Source: Leifsonia psychrotolerans (GTDB lineage Bacteria > Actinomycetota > Actinomycetes > Actinomycetales > Microbacteriaceae). Taken from it: 64,000 nt of DNA. The stretch spans positions 372,001 to 436,000 of the forward strand of contig NZ_JACCFM010000001.1 in assembly GCF_013410665.1 (NCBI RefSeq). Direction: 5' to 3'. The notes below the pieces were generated by a model. It did not search any database, was not told where the DNA came from, and saw nothing but the letters and a program-made list of their open reading frames with translations. The stretch's first letter is position 1, and each line of letters opens with the position of its first letter. Of the stretch, positions 53,098 to 60,101 are shown one piece after another. The position numbers were made by a program, and so were the translations under genes.

Positions 53098-53171
53098 CAG
53101 AAGACCTCCTCTATATCGGGCCTACTGTACTCCCGCCGCGGAGGACCTGTCCCGGTCGTCGCTGTGCCTGC

Positions 53172-53543
53172 TCACTCGTGATCCCGGGAATGTCCGCTCC
53201 GCTCAGCATGAACGATGGCTTGGTGGATGAGGTCCTGCACGCCGTCCGGAACCGATTGGTCGCGAAAAATCTGCACTCTCCGCATGCTGCTTTTGCCCTC
53301 CGAGCCGAGCAGTTCGTTGGGATCGCGCAGCTCCGAACCCCGGTAGAAGAAGACGTCTATCCAGTCATGGGCGGCATGGATTTTGACAACTGCGCGTCCG
53401 TTCACGCTGAAGTACGGGGAACCCCACTTGATGAATTCGCCCAGCGCACCGGATTCACGGATCATGATGATGACGGCTTCTGCGGTGTGGCGTGACCACG
53501 GGTCAGGCAGATTATCGAGATAGAGGTCGACTGTCGACGTCAC
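53172..53543 (-). CDS. DUF1801-family protein, coupled to a VOC protein
   Basis: A 123-residue protein: VDLYLDNLPDPWSRHTAEAVIIMIRESGALGEFIKWGSPYFSVNGRAVVKIHAAHDWIDVFFYRG is the DUF1801 fold. The GTG start at 53543 overlaps the VOC stop (GTGA), and the longer open frame to 53657 lies inside the VOC gene in another register. Function unknown. It is one of two DUF1801 genes in the window; they are not close copies. Confidence 0.82.
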   Translation of the reverse strand: MTSTVDLYLDNLPDPWSRHTAEAVIIMIRESGALGEFIKWGSPYFSVNGRAVVKIHAAHDWIDVFFYRGSELRDPNELLGSEGKSSMRRVQIFRDQSVPDGVQDLIHQAIVHAERSGHSRDHE

Positions 53544-53938
53544 GAGTGTGGGTCCAGATCGACGCTGGACACCCCATCCGAAAGCAACGGATGCAGGAGG
53601 TGCTTGTTGAGCACGGTCCCGTCGGGTGCACGGACGAAGAATCGGCGAATACCCCATGACTCCGTGGTGAGCGGATGAACGATCTCGTAGCCGCGTTCAC
53701 TGGCCGCAGCATAGGCGCCGTCGACGTCGTCCACTGTGACTGTGAGGAGCGGGTTCTCGGAGGCAGTCGCGTCCTGGGACACACGCTGGATATGCTCCCC
53801 GGAGCTGGGTACGACGAAGCGGGTGAGCCAGTCCAGACCCATATCCTGCGCATCAAGCCCGAGATAGTCCTCATAGAAGGCTTTCGCGCCTTCGATGTCG
53901 GGCACGGTGAGGTCGATCGTCACGCGGATGACATGCAT
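53540..53938 (-). CDS. VOC-family (glyoxalase/dioxygenase superfamily) protein
   Basis: A 132-residue protein with two beta-alpha-beta3 modules: VIRVTIDLTVPDIEGAKAFYEDYLGLDAQDMG, and LLTVTVDDVDGAYAAASERGYEIVHPLTTESWGIRRFFVRAPDGTVLNKHLLH. The last strand with RxFxVRxPDG is the typical VOC end; the usual metal Glu is replaced by Asn (GTVLNKH). Enzyme role unknown. GGAGAA lies 6 nt before the ATG at 53938; the DUF1801 gene follows by a 4-bp overlap. Confidence 0.85.
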   Translation of the reverse strand: MHVIRVTIDLTVPDIEGAKAFYEDYLGLDAQDMGLDWLTRFVVPSSGEHIQRVSQDATASENPLLTVTVDDVDGAYAAASERGYEIVHPLTTESWGIRRFFVRAPDGTVLNKHLLHPLLSDGVSSVDLDPHS

Positions 53939-54102
53939 GTGGTTCTCCAGCCGTCGGTGTGCTGCCTCCAGCGTTCCACCTGGCACCGATGAATGTCGAT
54001 CTTGCCATCACGTCTATCGACCTCTTTGACCGAGTCGACGATACTGGTGTCAGCTGTGGGCATAGGACCCACAGAAGAATGAAAGATGAAAGGCGAGTGG
54101 CT

Positions 54103-54480
54103 ATGAAGATGAGACTCGAACTTGTGCCGATTCCCGTCTCCGACGTCGATCGCAGCACAGCTTTCTACACCGAGGTCATCGGGTTCGGGCTCGACCATGA
54201 TGTGCAGCCCGACAACGGCATGCGCGTCGTGCAGCTCACCCCACCGGGGTCGGCGTGCTCGATCGTGATCGGCACGGGGATGGGAGGCGATCCCGCAGAG
54301 GGGACCGTGCACGGATTGCACTTGGTGGTCGACGATATCGCGGCGGTGCGGGAGGAACTCCGGGGTCGTGGGGCCGAAGTCAGCCCCATTCAAGACCAGG
54401 GCGGAGTGCTGTACGCCTATTTCAGTGACCCCGATGGAAACTCATGGGCCCTGCAGCAGATCGGCGCTGCCGCGCCGTAG
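54103..54480 (+). CDS. VOC-family (glyoxalase superfamily) protein
   Basis: A 125-residue protein: MKMRLELVPIPVSDVDRSTAFYTEVIGFGLDHDVQPDNGMRVVQLTPPGSACSIVIGTG is the first module and LHLVVDDIAAVREELRGRGAEVSPIQDQGGVLYAYFSDPDGNSWALQQI the second, ending in the DPDGNSWALQ form. The ATG at 54103 has AAAGGCGAG before it; a further ATG lies at 54079. Divergent from the VOC gene at 53540-53938, which is a different subgroup. Its end abuts array 2. Confidence 0.85.
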   Translation: MKMRLELVPIPVSDVDRSTAFYTEVIGFGLDHDVQPDNGMRVVQLTPPGSACSIVIGTGMGGDPAEGTVHGLHLVVDDIAAVREELRGRGAEVSPIQDQGGVLYAYFSDPDGNSWALQQIGAAAP

Positions 54481-54575
54481 AGACTGTCTGTCCGGATCCA
54501 CCGCTGGACTGCACGGCGGCGGCATCCCGATCGAATGCGGGTCCAGAGAGCACCGGCCGCGCCCCGTCCGTTGCT

Positions 54576-55370
54576 CGACCTCCTCCGTAGATCCAGCCCC
54601 CACCGTAGATCCAGCCTCCTCCGTAGATCGAGCCCCCACCGTTGATCGAGCCCCCTCCGTTGATCGAGCGTGTCGAGATCCCGCGCGCCGCCCTCGAGTC
54701 CGTACCCCACCGTTGATCGAGCCCGTCGAGATCCCGTGAGCCAGTCCCGAAACCGGGGAGCGAGGTCTCGACAAGCTCGACCCACGGTTCGGTAATCGAG
54801 TCCGTACCCCACCGTTGATCGAGCCCCCTCCGTTGATCGAGCGTGTCGAGATCCCGTGAGCCACCCTCGAGTCCGTACCCCACCGTTGATCGAGCTCGTC
54901 GAGATCCCGTGAGCCAGTCCCGAAACCGGGGAGCGAGGTCTCGACAAGCTCGACCCACGGTTCAGTGATAGACCCCCGTACCCTTCCGTTGATCGAGCGT
55001 GTCGAGATCCCGCGCGCCAGTCCCGAAACCGAGGAACGAGGTCTCGACAAGCTCGACCCACGGTTCGGTGATCGAGCCGCACACATCCGTTGATCGAGCT
55101 CGTCGAGATCCCGTGAGCCAGTCCCGAAACCGGGGAACGAGGTCTCGACACGCTCGACCGACGCTTCGGCGATCGAGTCCGTACCCTTCCGTTGATCGAG
55201 CTCGTCGAGATCCCGTGAGCCACCCTCGAGACCATGGACCGTGGGCTCGACAAGCTCGACCCACGGTTCGGTGATCGACCCGCACCCCTCCCGCCGATCG
55301 AGCCACCCCGCTGATCGAGCTCGTCGAGATCCCGTGAGCCACCCTCGAGGCCTTGGCCGGGATCTCGACC
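54576..55370. repeat. Array 2 of inverted-repeat units before DUF222/HNH gene 2
   Basis: The edge far from the gene holds four head-to-tail 18-bp copies (GTAGATCCAGCCCCCACC and variants) at 54587-54658. Unit starts follow near 54660, 54713, 54833, 54884, 54988, 55089, 55191 and 55310. Spacings of about 51-53 bp mark half units lacking the right arm, and about 101-120 bp mark full ones. The left and right arms, and the linker with CCCGAAACCGGGG, are the same as in array 1, but the order and number of units are not, so the arrays have changed independently. 54481-54575 shows nothing I can name. Confidence 0.85.
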
Positions 55371-57203
55371 GGCCACTAGTTCTCGATCCCTCCACAGATA
55401 CAGCTTCGAGAAGTTGTGCACCGATACTGAGAAAAGCTCGTAATCATGTTCGTTCTTTGGGAGAATAGAGCTATGTCAATCACCTCCCCACCCCCCGTCT
55501 CCGCCCCGGAGCCGACACCCGCCCCGGGTACGTCGGCACCGACCGCGGCCATGGTGCTGGCGGTGCTCGAACAGACGCAGGCACTGTGGGCGGGGCTTGG
55601 CCTGGTCAGCCCCGACCGGTTCACTGACGACGACCTCCTCGGTGTGCTCGGTGCGTTCGAAGGCGTGGGCCGGCTGGTCGATGCGGGACGGGTGGCTGTG
55701 GCGGCGACGGTCGAGGAACGCTCCGGCCGGTGGCTGGGTCGGGACTCCCTGGCGGCAAAGCGGGGCTGCACCAGTGGCATCGACCTGATCACCCGGGTCA
55801 CCCGGGTTTCTGGCCGTGAAGCGAAACGGCGTAGCGCCCTCGGTCTGCGAATGCGGGACACGCAGCACGTCGGAACGATCATCCCGGCGCTGTTCCCCAC
55901 GGTGGGTGCCGCGGTCGCTTCGGGGTTGCTGGGGGTGGATGCGGCGGAGGTGATCATGTCCGGTCTGGCCGAGATCTCCCCGCGCGTCGCCCCCGATGAC
56001 CTCGCGGCCGCGGAACGCGCTCTGGTGGGAGCGGCGACGGGCACGATCACGGCCGAGAATGAGGGTGAGCCGGGCGCGGGCTTTGCGTTCTCGGCGGACT
56101 CGATGCGGGTGCAGATGTTGCAGTGGCAGGCGGCGCTGGACCCCGACGGGGTGGCACCGAACGAGGTCGAGGGTGAGGCGACGAGCACGATCAGTTTCGG
56201 CCGCTTCAAAGACGGTGTGTATCCGGTGCGAGGCGGTGTGACTCCCGATCTGTACGGAATCATGAACCTCACCTTCGACGCCTTCATCGCCGCCCGCAAA
56301 ACCCCCGCGTTCCCCACCGCCGCCGAACAAGCCCGCGACCAGGCACGCGACAACCGCGCCGAGCACGACGACCGTGCCGAGCACGACGACCGTGCCGAGC
56401 AGGATGCCCACGACGGTCCCGACGGACACGACTTGAACGACGAGCGCGACCGCGAGTACGACGACCGTGACCACGAACGCGATGACCACGACCGCGACCA
56501 CGACCACGACCACGACGGCCACGACCACGACCACGACCACGACCATGACGACCACGGTCAGGGTTTAGCCTCGGCCGAGGCTCCTCTTCCCGGGTCGGCC
56601 GGGCACGAGTTCGATGACGTCGACACCCGTACCGCCGGTGAGAAGCGGGCCGATATTCTGCGCGGCATGTTCACCCAGCTGGCCCAGGCCGATAACACTC
56701 CCAGCATTGGTGGTGCACCGCCGACGGTGGTGGTGCATGTGAACGTGAACGATATTGAAGCCGGGCGCGGTGTCGGCTGGATCGACGGCGTCGACGCCCC
56801 CATCTCGCTTCGCACGGTGGATCAGATGATGTGTGCCGGAGGCACCCAAACGGTTCTCTTTGGCCAGAACGGTGAGGTTCTCACGCTGACCGATCCGCAA
56901 CGACTGTTCAACCGTGCCCAACGCCGGGCGATCCTCGCCCGCGACGGCGGCTGCGGCGTTCCCGGCTGTGATGCTCCCGCACAGTGGCTCGAGTTTCATC
57001 ACGTGATCCCCTGGAGCAAAGGCGGCGTCACCGAGGTCGACAATGGTGTGGCGTTGTGTTGGCGACATCATCACACCATCGAAACGTCCGGCTGGGAGAT
57101 CATGATGGTCAACGGTCGGCCCCGCGTGAAGGCCCCGGCCTGGATCGATCCGAGCCGCACCTGGCGCGACGCCAACCGCCACCGCACCGACACCCACCGC
57201 CGC
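55371..57203 (+). repeat. Duplicated DUF222/HNH block, copy 2
   Basis: Partner of 40319-42115, starting with GGCCACTAG and ending CCACCGCCGC. It is direct (same strand) and about 15 kb away. It includes the same 102-bp leader, with a single visible base change (TTATGC to TTGTGC). Confidence 0.9.
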
Positions 57204-57209
57204 GAATAG
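55473..57209 (+). CDS. DUF222/HNH endonuclease-domain protein, copy 2 (13E12 repeat family)
   Basis: A 578-residue near-copy of the protein at 40421-42121. Differences are few single substitutions (for example LVGAATG for LVSAATG, SADSMRVQ for SADSLRVQ, GVPGCDAPAQW for GIPGCDAPTQW) and a longer His/Asp run (DRDHDHDHDGHDHDHD). The HNH set (HHVIPWSKGG, NGVALCWRHHH) and both Cys pairs are intact, so both copies look functional. The high similarity in both bases and leader points to a recent duplication or continuing gene conversion. The ATG at 55473 has GGGAG before it. Confidence 0.88.
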   Translation: MSITSPPPVSAPEPTPAPGTSAPTAAMVLAVLEQTQALWAGLGLVSPDRFTDDDLLGVLGAFEGVGRLVDAGRVAVAATVEERSGRWLGRDSLAAKRGCTSGIDLITRVTRVSGREAKRRSALGLRMRDTQHVGTIIPALFPTVGAAVASGLLGVDAAEVIMSGLAEISPRVAPDDLAAAERALVGAATGTITAENEGEPGAGFAFSADSMRVQMLQWQAALDPDGVAPNEVEGEATSTISFGRFKDGVYPVRGGVTPDLYGIMNLTFDAFIAARKTPAFPTAAEQARDQARDNRAEHDDRAEHDDRAEQDAHDGPDGHDLNDERDREYDDRDHERDDHDRDHDHDHDGHDHDHDHDHDDHGQGLASAEAPLPGSAGHEFDDVDTRTAGEKRADILRGMFTQLAQADNTPSIGGAPPTVVVHVNVNDIEAGRGVGWIDGVDAPISLRTVDQMMCAGGTQTVLFGQNGEVLTLTDPQRLFNRAQRRAILARDGGCGVPGCDAPAQWLEFHHVIPWSKGGVTEVDNGVALCWRHHHTIETSGWEIMMVNGRPRVKAPAWIDPSRTWRDANRHRTDTHRRE

Positions 57210-57301
57210 CCTGCACCGATGAGCCTAAACGGCCCCTGATTTTGTGCCGTTTGCTTTCTGACGAAAGCACTCGAGTGTGACGAGGAGCCCGAGAAATCAG
57301 G

Positions 57302-57358
57302 ATGCTGAAGCGTAAAATGCGAGATCTGAGGGAAGCCAACGAGATCCTCCGAACTGCG
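57302..57358 (+). pseudogene. IS3-family OrfA (transposase helix) remnant
   Basis: The codons MLKRKMRDLREANEILRTA match the leucine-zipper end of IS3-family OrfA (usual pattern R-x-L-x-R-E-N-x-x-L-R-R-A-N-E-I-L-K-x-A). The frame then reads on without family resemblance to a stop at 57440. No orfB, inverted ends or target duplication is visible. It lies 99 bp beyond the HNH duplication. Confidence 0.5.
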
Positions 57359-57482
57359 CAGTGGAGGATGCCGCCTTGCAATTGCGGTGTCATCACAACG
57401 TCAGGAAACGGCGCCGGACAAGAGTGCGCGACGCGGGCGTAGGTTGGGGCTCATCCACTTATTCGGCTTGCACGGGATGGGA

Positions 57483-58358
57483 ATGAAAGTGGCGACCTTT
57501 CGGCAACTGCATCACTTAAATTCACCTCTTCTGCTGCCCAACGCGTGGGATGTCGGATCGGCCCTCGCCTTTACGGAGGCTGGTTATCGCGCCGTGGGAA
57601 CCACCAGTTTTGGAATCGCGGCCAGCGCAGGGCTGCCCGACGGGGGCCGTTCAAGCAAAGCAGCAACCCTCGCTCTGGTAGCGCGGATGCGCCCTCTGCA
57701 CGTTCATGTGACGGCCGATATCGAGAACGGCTACTCGGACGACCCTGCTGAGGTGGCGAGCTTTGTGGCGCAACTTGCGGCACTCGGAGTTGCCGGTATC
57801 AACATTGAGGACAGCGTTGATGGGCATCTGACGGATTCAGCCGCCGTGGCTGCCACAGTCGCCGCGGTCAAGCGAAGCAGCCCGGATGTCTTCATTAATG
57901 CTCGGGTAGACAATCTGTGGTTTGCGCAACAAGCCACTGTGGATGCCGTTCTGCTTCGTGCCCGAACCTACGTCGACGCCGGGGCCGACGGGGTATTCGT
58001 GCCCGGACTTGCCTCTCCGGAAGACATTCGGAGCATCACCTCGGGGATCGGGGTGCCGGTCAACGTACTGGCTCATCCCACCTTGACCGTTGCGGAGTTG
58101 GGCGAGTTGGGCGTGCGGAGAGTGAGTTCCGGTTCACTGCCGTACCGAGCGGCTGTGGACGCGGCAGTACACAGTGTCAATGCGCTCAGGGACGGCAGGC
58201 TGGTGCCTATGGCGACCTCGTATTGGGAGATGCAGGCGCGTCTCGAATCATTCCGAGAGAGCGTTGCCTGCGCCAATGCTGAGACCTTGTCATGTTTGCC
58301 GGGTCGGTATACGGTGACGCTTCCCGTGATCGACGACGATTGTCAGCCGTCGACCTGA
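57483..58358 (+). CDS. Isocitrate lyase/PEP mutase-superfamily enzyme
   Basis: A 291-residue barrel enzyme acting on carbon-carbon or carbon-phosphorus bonds next to a carboxylate. N-terminal LLLPNAWDVGSALAFTEAGYRAVGTTSFGIAASAGLPDG is the family loop (usually PNAWDxxSA), followed by TADIENGYSD (metal-binding DxE) and AGINIEDSVDG (ED). The gating KKCG loop of isocitrate lyase is absent, as in the oxaloacetate-decarboxylase/carboxyphosphonoenolpyruvate group. The ATG at 57483 was preferred to that at 57477 and to the frame start at 57387 (no family similarity). Confidence 0.88.
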   Translation: MKVATFRQLHHLNSPLLLPNAWDVGSALAFTEAGYRAVGTTSFGIAASAGLPDGGRSSKAATLALVARMRPLHVHVTADIENGYSDDPAEVASFVAQLAALGVAGINIEDSVDGHLTDSAAVAATVAAVKRSSPDVFINARVDNLWFAQQATVDAVLLRARTYVDAGADGVFVPGLASPEDIRSITSGIGVPVNVLAHPTLTVAELGELGVRRVSSGSLPYRAAVDAAVHSVNALRDGRLVPMATSYWEMQARLESFRESVACANAETLSCLPGRYTVTLPVIDDDCQPST

Positions 58359-58372
58359 CTAAAGGACCCCCA

Positions 58373-59317
58373 ATGAATTATGAGAAAGACGGCGTGTTGC
58401 GGCAACGAAGCCTCGCCCGAACGAGTGCATTCGTTCTCGGTGGCTTTCTGATTGCTGGCTCATCGATTGCCTTTGCAGCGGGAGCCGCGAATGCGGCTCC
58501 CGGAGATGCTTCTGTGACGGTGATTCACGGAATTCCCGACACTCCTGTTGACGTGTATGTGAACGACCCCACGGCTGCGAGCGCCCCGCTGCTTGCTGAC
58601 TTCCAACCGGGAACCGTCACGGACCCGCTTGCTCTACCAGCAGGAACGTACGACGTGACGATCTTCGCGGCCGGTACCAAAACTGACCCGGTCATCAATC
58701 AGTCTGAAACCGTCGAAGCAGACCAAAACATCAGCCTGATCGCGAATCTCGACGCGGCCGGTATGCCAGTGCTCAGCGCCTTTCTCAACGATGTGAGTCC
58801 GATCCCCGTCGGTCAAGCGCGGTTGGTGGTCCGGCACACGGCGGAGGCACCTGCTGTTGATGTTCGCGCCAACGAGAACGTTGTCTTCGCCGATCTCACC
58901 AACGGTCAGCAGGATTCGGCCGAGTTGGCCCCGGGAACCGTCAGTGCCGACGTCGTTCTCGCGGGTACGTCAACAGTCGTGATCGGTCCAGCGCCCCTGA
59001 CGCTCACGGCCGGTACGGAGACCATCGTCTATGCCATCGGTTCGGCGACAGCCGACCCGACCACGCTCGGCCTCGTTGTGCAGACGATCAGCGGTCTTGC
59101 GGCGGAGCCGACTCCACCCCCGACTACGACTCCGACCCCAGTTCCGCCGGCTCCAGTTCCCCCGGCCTCCGTTCCGGGTGTCTCGGTCAACGCGGGTGGA
59201 GTAGCGCAGTCGAGCGCATCTGTGGCCCCGTGGCTGGCTGGCGGTTTCGGACTGATCGGTGTGATCAGCGCGGTCTTCGCGATCGGACTCTACCGGCGCC
59301 AGCGCGAGAGTGCATAG
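58373..59317 (+). CDS. DUF4397-domain surface protein
   Basis: A 314-residue exported protein. Signal peptide (SAFVLGGFLIAGSSIAFAAGAANA), then two DUF4397 repeats (ASVTVIHGIPDTPVDVYVNDP to NLDAAG and ARLVVRHTAEAPAVDVRANENVVF to VYAIGSA), a Pro/Thr linker (EPTPPPTTTPTPVPPAPVPPASVPG) and a C-terminal helix with a basic tail (WLAGGFGLIGVISAVFAIGLYRRQRE). There is no LPxTG or LAxTG box, so it is probably held by the membrane helix. AAAGGA precedes the ATG at 58373. Paired with the downstream sortase by an 18-bp or smaller gap, as in many actinobacteria. Confidence 0.86.
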   Translation: MNYEKDGVLRQRSLARTSAFVLGGFLIAGSSIAFAAGAANAAPGDASVTVIHGIPDTPVDVYVNDPTAASAPLLADFQPGTVTDPLALPAGTYDVTIFAAGTKTDPVINQSETVEADQNISLIANLDAAGMPVLSAFLNDVSPIPVGQARLVVRHTAEAPAVDVRANENVVFADLTNGQQDSAELAPGTVSADVVLAGTSTVVIGPAPLTLTAGTETIVYAIGSATADPTTLGLVVQTISGLAAEPTPPPTTTPTPVPPAPVPPASVPGVSVNAGGVAQSSASVAPWLAGGFGLIGVISAVFAIGLYRRQRESA

Positions 59318-59327
59318 GAAGTATTCG

Positions 59328-60038
59328 TTGAATCTATTCAAGCCGAAGGGATGGTGGGGCAAACGCCCCACCATCCCTGTGGTGGTTCTGGGCTCTGTTG
59401 CTGCGGCGTGCCTCACGGTCGCAGGAATCACCGGGGCCGTCTGGTCTCAGAGCAACGCCGACGTGCCCGTTCCCAGTCAGTCGGCAGCGCACAGTATGGA
59501 CGGAAAGATCGTCACGCAGGACCCTGTCAGTGCGCCCTCTCCGACCCCTACGCCAACGGCATCCCCGACGCCGACGGCAGTCCCTGACCCCGTCCAAGCG
59601 AGTGGAGACCGGTTCTCGGTACCCGCCGTTGGCTTGGACATCCCGCTGGACCCGGTGAGCGCGAGTGACGGGCAGATCACACCACCCGGGTTCCAGTCGG
59701 CGTACTGGATCACGAATATGGGAGTCCCACTGAGCCAGGGTGCGGAAGGGACTGTGTTCGTCGTGATGCACTCAATTCGGGGCGGGGGTATCGGACCGGG
59801 TAATTACCTGACAAACGTTCAAGAGGGCACCTCGGCGTTGGCCGATGGTTCGGCGATCGACGTCGCAGGGGTTCCCTATCACGTCACCGGGTGGACGGTG
59901 ATTCCGAAAGGTGGGCTGGCCACAGACGCCGACATCTGGGCGAACACGCCGGGGAAGTTGGTCGTGATCACCTGTCTGGAGCATCCGGACGGCAGCGAAT
60001 CAACCGACAACATGGTGATCACCGCGAGCCGAAACTGA
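59328..60038 (+). CDS. Class F-type sortase
   Basis: A 236-residue protein: membrane helix (IPVVVLGSVAAACLTVAGITGAVW), Pro/Thr/Ser spacer (PSPTPTPTASPTPTAVPDP) and the sortase barrel from RFSVPAVGLDIPLDP. The catalytic His is in VFVVMHSIRGGG and the Cys in LVVITCLEHPDG. The strand after it ends STDNMVITASRN; the Arg that usually precedes DN is Thr, so activity is uncertain. The TTG at 59328 has AGGAAG 6 nt before it and is preferred over the GTG at 59310, which would overlap the DUF4397 stop. Confidence 0.8.
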   Translation: MNLFKPKGWWGKRPTIPVVVLGSVAAACLTVAGITGAVWSQSNADVPVPSQSAAHSMDGKIVTQDPVSAPSPTPTPTASPTPTAVPDPVQASGDRFSVPAVGLDIPLDPVSASDGQITPPGFQSAYWITNMGVPLSQGAEGTVFVVMHSIRGGGIGPGNYLTNVQEGTSALADGSAIDVAGVPYHVTGWTVIPKGGLATDADIWANTPGKLVVITCLEHPDGSESTDNMVITASRN

Positions 60039-60101
60039 CGACCCGCCTGCCGACGCGACCGGTCTTGGGCGCGACGTGACGCGGCCCGCTATCATCTCTT
60101 C

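Noticed and set aside
39739..55370. CRISPR arrays
   Set aside because: Units are about 101 bp with inverted arms and no short constant repeats separated by unique spacers; no cas genes are present.
54417..55421. Minus-strand open frames over array 2
   Set aside because: Same repeat translation; no family similarity and no start signal.
59310..59327. GTG start for the sortase overlapping the DUF4397 stop
   Set aside because: No ribosome-binding site before it, whereas the TTG at 59328 has AGGAAG at ideal spacing; the choice is not certain.
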